Shown here: in pieces, positions 25,052 to 33,902 of the stretch
How positions within the stretch are numbered: position 1 is the stretch's first letter
Layout: each line of letters begins with the position of its first letter
NCBI GenBank assembly: GCA_964649745.1
Contig: CAZYQI010000008.1
Coordinates: forward strand, 53,056-117,055
Length of the DNA stretch: 64,000 bases
DNA from: CAZEHS01 sp964649745
GTDB lineage: Bacteria; Bacillota; Clostridia; Peptostreptococcales; Acidaminobacteraceae
Direction of reading: 5' to 3'
The notes under the pieces: generated by a model
Told to the model about the DNA's origin: nothing
The model's database searches: none
Seen by the model: the letters and a program-made list of their open reading frames with translations, nothing else
Program-made: the position numbers and the translations under genes

Positions 25052-26092
25052 TCACTCCACCACAGTAAAGCTCTTGTCTGTTAGGGTGAACACCTTCTTA
25101 AATCCTGCCGTCATCCTGATTTTCTTATCCTTGGTCACAAAGAGCACCTCCACTCCGGGCTTGCTCTTTACAAATTCAAAGGCCTTGTCCGGACCCATCA
25201 CAAAGCAGGTGGTGGAAAGGGCGTCGGCGTCGATGGAGCTGTCTGCCAGGATGCTCACCCCTGCCACCTCATTCTCCACAGGATACCCCGTCTTTGTGTC
25301 CAGAATGTGATGGTAGCGCTTCCCGTCCTTTTCAAAATAGCGCTCGTAAATACCGGAGGTAACCAGGGTCTGGTTAACCGCGTTCACAATCCCTAAATAC
25401 TCCCCCCGGTTGTTTATAGGGTTCTGTATACCTATTTTCCATGGGGTTCCGTCTTCCTTGGTTCCCATGGCGAAGATATTGCCGCCCAGGTTAATGATAC
25501 CCCGCTCCACTCCCAGGGCTCTCAGCTTTTCAGCGGTGCGATCCGCCGCATATCCCTTGGCGATGCCCCCCAGGTCAAGCCCCATGCCGGTGCGCCTTAA
25601 AAAAACACTCTTTTTCACGGAATCAAGAATCAGATCCTGATACCCCACGTTTTTAAGCCCGGTTTCAATTTCATCGGGGGATGGAATCCGTTCATTGTCT
25701 GTGCCGATGCCCCAAAGGGATACCACCGGAAAGACCGTGATATCAAATGCCCCTTGGGAGGCCTCTGCGTACTGTCTGGCTACTTCAACGACATGAAAGG
25801 TGTCCTCCGAAACCACCACAGGGCTCACTCCTGCCGCCTTATTCACGGCGATCAGCTCGCTGGAAATCCCCTTGACCGTCATCCGGTTGTCCACATTTCT
25901 AAGGTCATCGAACACCGCCTGGAACACTGACGCTTCAACCGGTTCGTAGAGCTTCAGGGACACAAGGGTGCCGAATATGTATTCTTCCTTTTCCGTTATG
26001 ACCGCTTCCTTGCCCGGCAAACTGCATCCTCCGGACAGGAGCATCACGACGCACAGAAGGGCAATCAATCTGTAAATATGTTTTCTTTTCAA
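25052..26092 (-). CDS. apbE: FAD:protein FMN transferase (ApbE lipoprotein)
   Basis: ApbE-family protein of 346 residues that attaches FMN covalently to Thr of target flavoproteins such as Rnf, Nqr or FMN-binding-domain proteins. A signal peptide ends in the lipobox LLSGGC, so it is anchored outside the membrane. Family motifs include IFGTLVSLKLYEP, GAFDITVFPVVSLWG, DLGGIAKGYAADR, INLGGNIFAMG, HHILDTKTGYP and the metal site DADALSTTCFVMG. The start is TTG at 26092 after GAGGTAAGATC. No flavinylation target is visible in the window. Confidence 0.95.
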   Translation of the reverse strand: MKRKHIYRLIALLCVVMLLSGGCSLPGKEAVITEKEEYIFGTLVSLKLYEPVEASVFQAVFDDLRNVDNRMTVKGISSELIAVNKAAGVSPVVVSEDTFHVVEVARQYAEASQGAFDITVFPVVSLWGIGTDNERIPSPDEIETGLKNVGYQDLILDSVKKSVFLRRTGMGLDLGGIAKGYAADRTAEKLRALGVERGIINLGGNIFAMGTKEDGTPWKIGIQNPINNRGEYLGIVNAVNQTLVTSGIYERYFEKDGKRYHHILDTKTGYPVENEVAGVSILADSSIDADALSTTCFVMGPDKAFEFVKSKPGVEVLFVTKDKKIRMTAGFKKVFTLTDKSFTVVE

Positions 26093-26118
26093 GATCTTAC
26101 CTCAATTCGTCTTTAGGA

Positions 26119-26769
26119 TCATATGTCATCAAAGCTTGTGAATACAAGGCTTCGGTGATGGCTCGGTTCCTGCTGGGTCGCCCAGACTGCATCCCCCATA
26201 TCCCTTGCCCTTTCCATGGGCTGGAACATTCTGTCCGTTTCCAGAGCACCCTGAGCGCCGATTCCCAGATAGGGAAACCTTGGCAGCATCACCGGCCGCA
26301 TTTTCAATACATGGCAGAATTCCTGAAGGTACTCAAGTACATGGTTGGGACTGGTGTACTCCGCAACCCCGATGAGCACGCAGGGTTTATTGTACAGTGG
26401 CGAGTGCACATTCTCCATTCCGCCGGATCGCTCCCGGTTATAGAAGATGGAAATGAGCCGCTCCGCCAGCATGTGAAATTTGGCAGAGGGCACGCGAAAA
26501 TAGAGGGGGGCTCCTATGATGACCACGTCGGCCGCCTCCATATCACTCAGCACGCCGTTGAGATCATCCTCCAGCCGGCAGGTGAAATTGGATTGTGCGC
26601 AGTAATCGGAGCATTCCATTTCGCAGGGCAGGATGGCCAGCTCTCTTACCGACAGGCTTTTATGCTCGGCCTGAGGCATATGTTCCCGAACCTGGCGCAC
26701 CACTTCATTGATAAGGATTTCCGTTTCATTATGAGGCCCCATGGCGCCATTGATACTGACTATTTTCAT
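26119..26769 (-). CDS. NADPH-dependent FMN reductase / flavodoxin-fold protein
   Basis: Protein of 216 residues with the flavodoxin-like fold: MKIVSINGAMGPHNETEIL (phosphate-binding loop region), ADVVIIGAPLYFRVPSAKFH (central strand and FMN loop) and YNKPCVLIGVAEY. A cluster of cysteines (LPCEMECSDYCAQSNFTC) resembles iron-sulfur flavoprotein motifs, although the spacing is not the classic CX2CX2CX4-7C. It probably reduces FMN or a bound flavin. It precedes apbE on the same strand with a 26-base gap, a pairing that makes sense for flavin transfer. Confidence 0.85.
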   Translation of the reverse strand: MKIVSINGAMGPHNETEILINEVVRQVREHMPQAEHKSLSVRELAILPCEMECSDYCAQSNFTCRLEDDLNGVLSDMEAADVVIIGAPLYFRVPSAKFHMLAERLISIFYNRERSGGMENVHSPLYNKPCVLIGVAEYTSPNHVLEYLQEFCHVLKMRPVMLPRFPYLGIGAQGALETDRMFQPMERARDMGDAVWATQQEPSHHRSLVFTSFDDI

Positions 26770-26816
26770 AAATCCGCATCCTCTCTAAAATCGTAGTGAT
26801 AAAGCACCCAATAAAA

Positions 26817-27100
26817 CCTTTTGCAGCAGATGAACGCAGATGAAGGGCAATGGTTGCCCAATAACGTCAGGTCGGTATTCATATTTTGGATAATCACTTG
26901 TTGCAACCGTTCTATGCCATGGACCAATGAACTCGCTTGCCCAGTCTGAACCCATCGGTTTTCATGCGATTCCCAATCGTACTTACACATCTTCATTTCA
27001 TGAATCTGTGAGTACGAAATGGGACCTGCACCCGATCGACTAAGCTTCAGGTAGCCCTGAAGCAAGGCTCGCTTCGTCTGCGTTCATCTGCGGCTAAGGG
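26817..27100. repeat. MITE-like element with 20-bp terminal inverted repeats
   Basis: GCAGATGAACGCAGATGAAG at 26826-26845 is matched on the opposite strand at 27072-27091 with one mismatch, and weaker pairing extends about nine bases outward on both sides. The element is about 285 bases, fills most of the 412-base gap between the FMN reductase and HxlR genes, and has no convincing gene. It could be a miniature inverted-repeat element or degraded insertion. Confidence 0.65.
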
Positions 27101-27181
27101 TTTATCACCAGACTTATAAAAGCCTTGCAATGGGTCTATTGGTAATTGGATTCGACAACTATTCCTGTTTTCCTTCCCGGA

Positions 27182-27538
27182 TCAGGCACTTTCCCGCTCC
27201 AGCTGACAGTGCTTCACGCTGTCTCCCAGATGCTCCTGACCCCACTGGCACATGGTCCGGAGAACCGGTATAAGGGAAACACCTTTTTCTGTCAGTGAGT
27301 ACTCCACCTTGGGGGGAATCTGGTGGTATTCACGGCGATGGATCAGGCCGTCGGATTCCAGCTCTTTGAGCTGCTGGCTCAGCATCTTATGGGTTATGCC
27401 GCTGACTCCCTTCTTCAACTCTCCATAGCGCTTAACCCCCTCCAGGGCCAGCTGCCACAGAATGATCGGCTTCCATTTCCCCCCCATTAGGCTTAGGGTA
27501 TATTCCACCGGGCACTTGAATGTTCGCATCGAATCCAT
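27182..27538 (-). CDS. HxlR-family transcriptional regulator
   Basis: Winged-helix protein of 118 residues. The family N-terminus is FKCPVEYTLSLMGGKWKPIILWQL, followed by GVSGITHKMLSQQLKELESDGLIHR and PPKVEYSLTEKG. The N-terminal Cys is conserved and is redox-active in some relatives. It is divergent from the nitroreductase gene, and a palindrome lies between them, so it most likely controls that gene in response to electrophiles or quinones. Confidence 0.95.
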   Translation of the reverse strand: MDSMRTFKCPVEYTLSLMGGKWKPIILWQLALEGVKRYGELKKGVSGITHKMLSQQLKELESDGLIHRREYHQIPPKVEYSLTEKGVSLIPVLRTMCQWGQEHLGDSVKHCQLERESA

Positions 27539-27550
27539 TGGACCTCCTTA

Positions 27551-27570
27551 TACTATCCTAAAGGGTAGTA
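27551..27570. promoter_or_regulatory. HxlR operator candidate
   Basis: TACTATCC-TAAA-GGGTAGTA is a 20-base palindrome with one mismatch, 13 bases upstream of the hxlR start and about 80 bases upstream of the nitroreductase start. HxlR-type sites have this TACTATC-like form. A TATAAT at 27601-27606 can act as -10 for the nitroreductase gene. Confidence 0.75.
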
Positions 27571-27648
27571 TATCTCAAAAAAGTGCATACTGTTTTTCTC
27601 TATAATAACAGGTATACTGATGCCATGACAATAATTTTGGAGGATCCC

Positions 27649-28206
27649 ATGAACGAAACATTGAAGAGCATAAAAAACCGCCGCAGTATCCGGGTCTATA
27701 AGCCCGAACAAATCCGGGAAGAAGAGCTGAACGCCATCCTGGAAGCGGGTCTCTACGCCCCCAGTGCCACTAACCAGCAGCCCTGGCATGTAACCGTGGT
27801 TCAAAATTCCGACATTCTGAAATCACTTAACGAGGACGCTAAGGACTCCTTAGCAAAGAGCGCGGATCCGTACTTTAGCAAATTCGCCACAGAGGCGTTC
27901 AATATTTTCTACCACGCCCCCACCGCTGTGATCGTTTCCTCCGTGGCCGATTCTCCCTACGCCCCCACGGATTGTGCAGCCCTGACCGAAAATATGCTGG
28001 TGGCCGCAGAATCCCTGAATATCGGCTCCTGCTGGGTAGGACTGGCCAATTTCGCCCTGAAGGGGCCAAAGGCTGCCCAGTATAAGGAAAGCCTGAGCAT
28101 TCCGGAGGGCTACGCCCCCTGTTTCACCATTACCCTGGGATACAAGAAAACCAGCGGAACCGCAGCTCCCGAGCGAAAGGCCGGCACTGTGAACTTTGTA
28201 AGATGA
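27649..28206 (+). CDS. Nitroreductase family protein
   Basis: FMN-dependent oxidoreductase of 185 residues from ATG 27649 after GGAGGATCCC. The FMN-binding N-terminus is IKNRRSIRVYKPEQI, followed by EAGLYAPSATNQQPWHVTVV and the region DCAALTENMLVAAESLNIGSCW. It may reduce nitro compounds or quinones with NAD(P)H. It is controlled by the divergent HxlR regulator, with a terminator right behind it. Confidence 0.94.
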   Translation: MNETLKSIKNRRSIRVYKPEQIREEELNAILEAGLYAPSATNQQPWHVTVVQNSDILKSLNEDAKDSLAKSADPYFSKFATEAFNIFYHAPTAVIVSSVADSPYAPTDCAALTENMLVAAESLNIGSCWVGLANFALKGPKAAQYKESLSIPEGYAPCFTITLGYKKTSGTAAPERKAGTVNFVR

Positions 28207-28231
28207 AGCTTAGTTGAACAAAAATAGTGAA

Positions 28232-28278
28232 GGAGCGATTTCGAGGTGGAATGTCATTTCCATTTTCGCGATCGCTCC
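28232..28278. terminator. Bidirectional terminator
   Basis: GGAGCGAT (28232-28239) pairs with ATCGCTCC (28271-28278), and inner bases extend the stem. T-rich tracts follow on both sides (CTTTCTTATTTTTTG on plus, CACTATTTTTG on minus). It separates the convergent nitroreductase and CCA transferase genes. Confidence 0.85.
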
Positions 28279-28283
28279 CTTTC

Positions 28284-29651
28284 TTATTTTTTGCTGTACG
28301 CCATTTTTTCATAAATCTCAGCCGCTTTGATCATTAGCTGAGCATGGGTATTTAGCTGGGGTTCCTCCAACACCCACTCCAGCAGCGCGTGTTGAACCCT
28401 CCCGATCAGGGGCCCCTGGGGAACTCCCATGGCCAGGATGTCCTTTCCGGTTACAGCCAGCTCATTGACATGCAGACAGTGCTCTTCCTCTATGATGTGT
28501 TCATAGAGAGCCTCGACTTCATCCAGCTTGACCAGTTGCGGCGCTGCTTTCTCAGGCCTCTGCGCCAGCCTATCGGCCCGGCGCACTTTCAGCCAGTACG
28601 GAAATTCCTCCCTGCCAATGGCCTTCACCGCCCGGCGTACAGCTCGTTCAGAAGGCTCCACATCCCTGTCGTGATGCCGGACAAGTCGTAGCACCCGTTC
28701 CGTGGTTCGATTGTCCCAGTGGAGCCGGTTCATGATTACCCGGGCCAATTCTTCCCCCCGCGCCTCGTGGCCGTAGAAATGATCCACCCCTGCATCATCC
28801 ACCGTATGCATATCACACTTCCCCAGATCATGAAACAGCAGGGCCCATCGAATCACACGCTCCGGCTGGGCATATGCCACGGCGCGGAGGGTATGCTCAC
28901 CCACGCTTTCAAAATGCCATGGGGACCGTTGGGGCATATCAAAACACCGGTCCAGCTCCGGAAGAACCCAGCCCATCAGCCCGCTTTCACGAAGCAGGGG
29001 CCAACGGGAGGCTCCGGCAGACATCAGCCATTTATCCAGCTCCACCCGAACCCGTTCACCGCTGACATAGGAAATACCTGCCGCTCCTTCCGTTATGGCC
29101 TTCAGGGTCACAGGCTCCACGACAAAGTCCAGCTGTGCCGCAAAGCGCACCGCCCGCAGCATGCGGAGAGCATCCTCCCCGAAACGTTCCACTGGGTTTC
29201 CCACGGCCCGGATGATTTTGGATTCCAGGTCCTGTACACCGCCAAAGGGGTCTGCCAGGCCCCCGGAAGGATGCCATGCCATGGCGTTGATGGTAAAATC
29301 CCGCCGGGCCAGATCCTCTTCAATGCTGCTGACGAAGAACACCTGATCCGGACGCCTGAAATCGCTGTATTCCGATTCGGACCGGTAGGTGGTGACCTCA
29401 TAAGGGGTCTTGCCCATCAACACGGTAACCGTCCCATGGGCAATGCCGGTGGGGACGGTGTGAGGAAAACACGCCTGAACGGCTTCCGGAAGGGCGCTGG
29501 TGGTAATATCCCAGTCCACCGGGGCCCGGTTCAGCATCAAATCCCGCACACAGCCTCCCACCAGCCACGCCTCGTAACCCTCTGCTTCCAGTGTGCTTAT
29601 AATCGACAAGGCGTCCGCCGGTATTTTTTTTGTGTTGATCTCTGTGCTCAC
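28284..29651 (-). CDS. cca: CCA tRNA nucleotidyltransferase
   Basis: Class II tRNA nucleotidyltransferase that adds or repairs the CCA 3' end of tRNAs. The preferred start is GTG at 29651 after GGTGATTTT, giving 455 residues; a TTG ten codons upstream is less likely. The nucleotidyltransferase site is VGGCVRDLMLNRAPVDWDITT with its two catalytic Asp, then RRDFTINAMAW and RFGEDALRMLRAVRFAAQL. A C-terminal HD domain is present (WALLFHDLGKCD, FYGHEARGEELA), which is seen in many clostridial forms and could supply phosphodiesterase activity. Confidence 0.94.
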   Translation of the reverse strand: MSTEINTKKIPADALSIISTLEAEGYEAWLVGGCVRDLMLNRAPVDWDITTSALPEAVQACFPHTVPTGIAHGTVTVLMGKTPYEVTTYRSESEYSDFRRPDQVFFVSSIEEDLARRDFTINAMAWHPSGGLADPFGGVQDLESKIIRAVGNPVERFGEDALRMLRAVRFAAQLDFVVEPVTLKAITEGAAGISYVSGERVRVELDKWLMSAGASRWPLLRESGLMGWVLPELDRCFDMPQRSPWHFESVGEHTLRAVAYAQPERVIRWALLFHDLGKCDMHTVDDAGVDHFYGHEARGEELARVIMNRLHWDNRTTERVLRLVRHHDRDVEPSERAVRRAVKAIGREEFPYWLKVRRADRLAQRPEKAAPQLVKLDEVEALYEHIIEEEHCLHVNELAVTGKDILAMGVPQGPLIGRVQHALLEWVLEEPQLNTHAQLMIKAAEIYEKMAYSKK

Positions 29652-29687
29652 AAAATCACCCGCTTCGTCAATCAAGATCAACGCCTC

Positions 29688-29804
29688 ACCTTCCTCCGGG
29701 AGGAAGGTGGCAGCGTAGCTGACGGAAGGAGTCTGCGCGCCGTAACAATCTACCCACGCAGACTCCCCCTGTCACTTCGTGACATCCCCCTCCCGGAGGG
29801 AGAT
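29688..29804. repeat. Intergenic palindromic repeat element
   Basis: About 117 bases made of outer arms CACCTTCCTCCGGGAGGAAG and CCCCCTCCCGGAGGGAG, with inner arms GGAGTCTGCG and CGCAGACTCC and a small palindrome GTCACTTCGTGAC. It fills the gap between cca and ilvE. Sequences of this type (GTCACTTCGTGACATC next to GGAG-rich arms) occur as dispersed repeats in other clostridial genomes as far as I recall. It probably also ends ilvE transcription. Confidence 0.65.
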
Positions 29805-29836
29805 GAACCAACCTTATCGCGACTATCTCTAATAGA

Positions 29837-30859
29837 TTACTTCACTTCCACCATCCAGCCCTCGGGGCCTTCCACATCGCCGATCTGGATCCCTACCAGG
29901 GTGTCGTAGAGCTTTCTGGTGACGGGGCCCACTTCTTTTTCACTGTGGAACACATGAAGCTTGCCCTGATATTCAATGCCTCCGATGGGTGTGATGACGG
30001 CTGCCGTTCCGCAGGCTCCCGCTTCAGCGAATTCATCCAGATTGTTGACGAAAACCGCCCGCTCCTCCACTTTCATACCCAGATATTCCTTGGCCACGTG
30101 GATCAGGGAGTATTTTGTGATGCTGGGGAGAATGGAGGGGGATTTCGGCGTTACGAACGTGTTGTCCTTGGTGATGCCGAAGAAGTTGGCAGCCCCTACC
30201 TCCTCAATTTTGCTGTGGGTTTCAGGATCCAGATAGATGCAGTCTGCAAAGCCCTTGGCAACGGCCATTTTGTGAGGCATCAGGCTGGCCGCATAGTTGC
30301 CGCCCACCTTGGCCGCCCCTGTACCGTTGGGAGCCGCACGGTCATAATCGGAAATCATAAAGTTCACCGGGGCCATGCCCCCTTTAAAGTAGGGACCTAC
30401 GGGGATGCAGAATACGCCGAAGATATACTCCGGTGCTTCTTTAACGCCGATGTTGTCGCCGACACCGATGACATACGGCCGCAGATACAGGGTTGCACCG
30501 GAGCCGTAAGGAGGCACGTAATGTTCATTGGCCTTTACCACCTGGATGCAGGCGTTGATGAATACATCCGTGGGAACCTCCGGCATCAGCATGCGATCAC
30601 AGCTCTGATTCATACGCTGGGAATTTTGGTCGGGACGGAACAACTGGATACGTCCGTCTTTGGTTGTGTAGGCCTTAAGACCTTCAAAGCACTGCTGCCC
30701 GTAATGTAGAGCAGTGGAGCCCTCACTGATGGTCAGGGTGTTTTCAGTTACCAGCTTGCCATTATCCCATGAGCCATCTTTCCAGTACGAAACGTACCGA
30801 TAATCCGTTTTCATGTAAGTAAAGCCTAGTTTTCCCCAGTCAAGATCAACCTTCTTCAT
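29837..30859 (-). CDS. ilvE: Branched-chain amino acid aminotransferase
   Basis: PLP-dependent fold-type IV aminotransferase of 340 residues, BCAT type II length. Motifs include [40 protein letters not shown] and the PLP-lysine in [13 protein letters not shown]. It interconverts Leu, Ile and Val with their keto acids and serves biosynthesis or fermentation. It lies 40 bases behind the large BTAD-AAA regulator gene and may be co-transcribed with it. Confidence 0.95.
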   Translation of the reverse strand: MKKVDLDWGKLGFTYMKTDYRYVSYWKDGSWDNGKLVTENTLTISEGSTALHYGQQCFEGLKAYTTKDGRIQLFRPDQNSQRMNQSCDRMLMPEVPTDVFINACIQVVKANEHYVPPYGSGATLYLRPYVIGVGDNIGVKEAPEYIFGVFCIPVGPYFKGGMAPVNFMISDYDRAAPNGTGAAKVGGNYAASLMPHKMAVAKGFADCIYLDPETHSKIEEVGAANFFGITKDNTFVTPKSPSILPSITKYSLIHVAKEYLGMKVEERAVFVNNLDEFAEAGACGTAAVITPIGGIEYQGKLHVFHSEKEVGPVTRKLYDTLVGIQIGDVEGPEGWMVEVK

Positions 30860-30899
30860 TATAAACCCCTCCTGTTATGTTTTCCGCCGATGGCGGTGA

Positions 30900-33803
30900 T
30901 CACCATTCATTGATGGCTTGTATGCGTTCTGTTACATCAATCTGATAACAGCGGTCACCCAGGGCTTCCGAGGGAACATCTTGCCCGCTGTCTACCAGGG
31001 CGGCCAGCTTTCTGACGCCGGCATCCTGTTTCGCGTCCCGGCACAACACCCTCATTTCTGCCCGCACCCTGTTACAAAGCCCCATTTCGTATGGGTTCCC
31101 TAAGCGCTTTGCGAGGTGCATGGCTTCCTCCATCAGCTTGATTGCTTCCTTTGTGTTGCCCTGTCTGAAACTGATCAGGCTCTGAAATCCGCATACGGTG
31201 GAGTGCCCCCACCTGAAATCATAGCTTTCGTAAAGCCGCAGGGCCTGCATAAAGTAATGCTCTGCCTGCTGAATGTTCCCGCTTTCATAGGCGCCGTGAC
31301 CGGCTTGGGTATAGAAAATCGTCAGCCGCCCTTCCTCTCCAATATCCTGACAGAGTCGGATGGCTTCCTGGTAGTAGTTCTGAGCCTCTTCCCAACGGCC
31401 GCGGAAACGTCGACCCTCCCCCAGATAATAATAGACTGCTGCAATATTGAGTCCATAGCGCTTGGGTTCATCGAATTTCTGAAAACGTTCCAACGCATCT
31501 GTCAGGCAAATATCCCCATCCTCGTAAGCCCCCACCAGTATACGGTGAAACCCTTTAAGGCGAAGCAGTACGGCGGTTTCCATTTCCATTTCGGCACGGT
31601 TGGATATTTCAAGGGTTTCATCCACCACCAGCTCCATCTGGGCGGTGCGATGGGCGTTAATGCAGTAGAAAATTTCCTGAAAGCCCGCCTTCACCTGCCA
31701 AACAGGGTCTTTCGCCTCCGCAGCAAGTTTTTTCAGTTCCTCCAGAGCTGCCAGCCCCTGAACATAGGAGCCTATCTTGATATGATAGCGGGCATCCATG
31801 TGAAGCCACTGGAGCCGATGCTCCCTGGAACGTTCAGCCCCTTCCCGTCGCTCCAGAGCAAGCAGTCGGATTTCAAGCCGCTTCAGCTCGGCTCCCAGTT
31901 CTTCTTCTGAAAAGAACTTTTCAGCCCCCGGCCCCTCACGGCCCGGCAGGACCGGGAAGGTCTCATAGGCCGATTCCAGGTATCCGTACAGGTTGTTAAG
32001 ACCGCAGGAAAGGGCTCGGGAGCGTTCTCCTGCCTTTTCAAAATAGTAATCCAACAGATCCCATCGAATCTTGCCGGTTTCCTGATAGCGGTTGGAAAGC
32101 ACCTCCCCAATGCGCCGGAACAGAATCCGCCGTTTGGATTCGCTGAGCCGTTCAAAAACAAAGTCCCGCAGCTTCTGATGGGTGAATGAAAGCTCCACAT
32201 CCCCGTCTTCACCCAGGCCTTCTCTGAGCAGATCCGCTCTGTATAGCTCGTCCAGAAGCTCCACCAACTCCATTTCATCCCGACCGCTGATTTCAGAAAG
32301 AACGCCCAAGGGTACCCTGTCCCTGAAGACAGACACCAGATCCAGAACCTTCAGGGATTCCGGACGGATCATGGCCAGCCTGGAAAGCAACACATCCTGC
32401 ATACGGGGAGTGATCATTCCCGGGGTCCCCTGCTTTTTTACGTGGTTCAGATATTCAACAACAAAGAACGGATTTCCTTCCGTTTCTCTGTAAAGATTCT
32501 TCATCGCATCCTGAGGGGCGTCTTTTTTCAGATATCCTTGGGCAAATTCCCGGGTTTCGTCCGGCGTAAACCGTTTCAGTTCAATACAGGTAAGAAGGTT
32601 CTCCCGGCGACCCTCCGTCAGAAGGGGCCCCAGCTCCTGCCAGGTCCCGACTCTACTGGTCAGCAGCAGCAAAATCCGCCGGTTCCGGGTTTTCAGGAGC
32701 AGTCGGGTCATCATGTTCAGGCTCATGGGATCCGCCCAGTGGATATCTTCAAAACAAAGAAGAAGAGGCCGCGTATCCGCTTCGCGGATTAACAGGTCTA
32801 AGAGCTCCCGCTCGTTTAGAAGGCCATCAGACTCCACCAGGGATGTTTCACTTGTCGCATCTTCTACACTGCGTAACGCCCTATGGATGGATTCCCAGGG
32901 TCTGTAATACGCGCTTTCCTCTGTGGCGTAGCAGCTGGCAGACACAACCAGAGCCTCCGGTCCCACCGTTTCAAGGAATCGATTGAGGAGCTCCGATTTT
33001 CCAATCCCGGCCTCTCCATATATCAGCACCGAGCAGGCACCTGCCTCTGAGCAAAAGCGGTTCCATTGAACGTTCAGGGTGGCCAATTCCTGTTCTCTTC
33101 CGTAAAAATAGCGCTTTCTGGGACGGGCCGATTCCTGTTGCCGTGTCTTCAATCGGATTAAGCTTTCATAAAGAGCGATGGTCTGCTCCTCCGGTTGTAT
33201 CTCCAGGTCTCTGCGGAGCTTGAGCGTCAGCTCCTGGTATAGCTCCAGGGCTCTGTTCACCTGGCCGGCATCGCTGTATTCCTGCATAAGTATGCGATAA
33301 GGCTCTTCGTCATATTCGTCCAGCTCGATGAGCCTTAGTAATGCTGCCCGCTTGCTTTCTGCGTGGTTGCCGTCATGAATGCTGTCTGCCAGCGCAGATC
33401 GTTCCAGCTCTTTGCGACTGTGCCGCTGGGATTCCAACCAGTCCTCGTAGCCGTCGGCCTCTTTTACGACAAAGCCTTCCAAAAACTCGCCGCGACCCGG
33501 TAACACTTCCAGACCGCACGCCATGTTCCATTCCACCATTTCACGGTTAGGGGTGAGCACGATCTCTTCACCCATTACCTTTCGAATGATGTAGAGTCCG
33601 TTTCGCAGATTTTTTCTAGCCGAACCGTCATCCATATCTGCCCACAGCAAAGCCAGCAGTCGGTCCCGGGTCGCCCGTTTTTCAACTGCCAGATAGTAGA
33701 ACAGCGCTTCTGCCTTGCGAAACGGGAAGATGATTCGCTGTCCGTTCATGGTAATGCAGGGAGGCCCCTGCCAGGCAATTCCGATGGCCATGCGCGTTGC
33801 CAT
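30900..33803 (-). CDS. BTAD-AAA-TPR transcriptional activator (MalT/SARP-like)
   Basis: Large regulator of 967 residues. An N-terminal winged-helix domain (to about 100) and a bacterial transcriptional activator domain (about 105-225, EEPYRILMQEYSDAGQVNRALELY) are followed by an AAA/NACHT-like ATPase: Walker A LIYGEAGIGKSELLNRF, Walker B PLLLCFEDIHWADP and LLLLTSRVG. The C-terminal half is made of TPR-like helical repeats (YYLGEGRRFRGRWEEAQNYY and similar). This resembles STAND-type activators that oligomerise on ligand binding. A second ATG four codons in is also possible as the start. The target is unknown; ilvE directly downstream is a candidate. Confidence 0.92.
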   Translation of the reverse strand: MATRMAIGIAWQGPPCITMNGQRIIFPFRKAEALFYYLAVEKRATRDRLLALLWADMDDGSARKNLRNGLYIIRKVMGEEIVLTPNREMVEWNMACGLEVLPGRGEFLEGFVVKEADGYEDWLESQRHSRKELERSALADSIHDGNHAESKRAALLRLIELDEYDEEPYRILMQEYSDAGQVNRALELYQELTLKLRRDLEIQPEEQTIALYESLIRLKTRQQESARPRKRYFYGREQELATLNVQWNRFCSEAGACSVLIYGEAGIGKSELLNRFLETVGPEALVVSASCYATEESAYYRPWESIHRALRSVEDATSETSLVESDGLLNERELLDLLIREADTRPLLLCFEDIHWADPMSLNMMTRLLLKTRNRRILLLLTSRVGTWQELGPLLTEGRRENLLTCIELKRFTPDETREFAQGYLKKDAPQDAMKNLYRETEGNPFFVVEYLNHVKKQGTPGMITPRMQDVLLSRLAMIRPESLKVLDLVSVFRDRVPLGVLSEISGRDEMELVELLDELYRADLLREGLGEDGDVELSFTHQKLRDFVFERLSESKRRILFRRIGEVLSNRYQETGKIRWDLLDYYFEKAGERSRALSCGLNNLYGYLESAYETFPVLPGREGPGAEKFFSEEELGAELKRLEIRLLALERREGAERSREHRLQWLHMDARYHIKIGSYVQGLAALEELKKLAAEAKDPVWQVKAGFQEIFYCINAHRTAQMELVVDETLEISNRAEMEMETAVLLRLKGFHRILVGAYEDGDICLTDALERFQKFDEPKRYGLNIAAVYYYLGEGRRFRGRWEEAQNYYQEAIRLCQDIGEEGRLTIFYTQAGHGAYESGNIQQAEHYFMQALRLYESYDFRWGHSTVCGFQSLISFRQGNTKEAIKLMEEAMHLAKRLGNPYEMGLCNRVRAEMRVLCRDAKQDAGVRKLAALVDSGQDVPSEALGDRCYQIDVTERIQAINEW

Positions 33804-33902
33804 CCTTTCCGATCATTCTTCCCTATTAATATACACGTTATGCAGGGGGGTTACAAGGAAGGAAAGCAGCCTCCTGTTAGGGATGCTGCTCCGGTTTTAT
33901 GG

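Noticed and set aside
26766..27065. Open frame of 99 codons on the minus strand
   Set aside because: It lies within the inverted-repeat element, has low-complexity composition and no ribosome site.
28719..29909. Open frame of 396 codons on the plus strand
   Set aside because: Antisense to cca and running through the intergenic palindrome; no recognisable protein.
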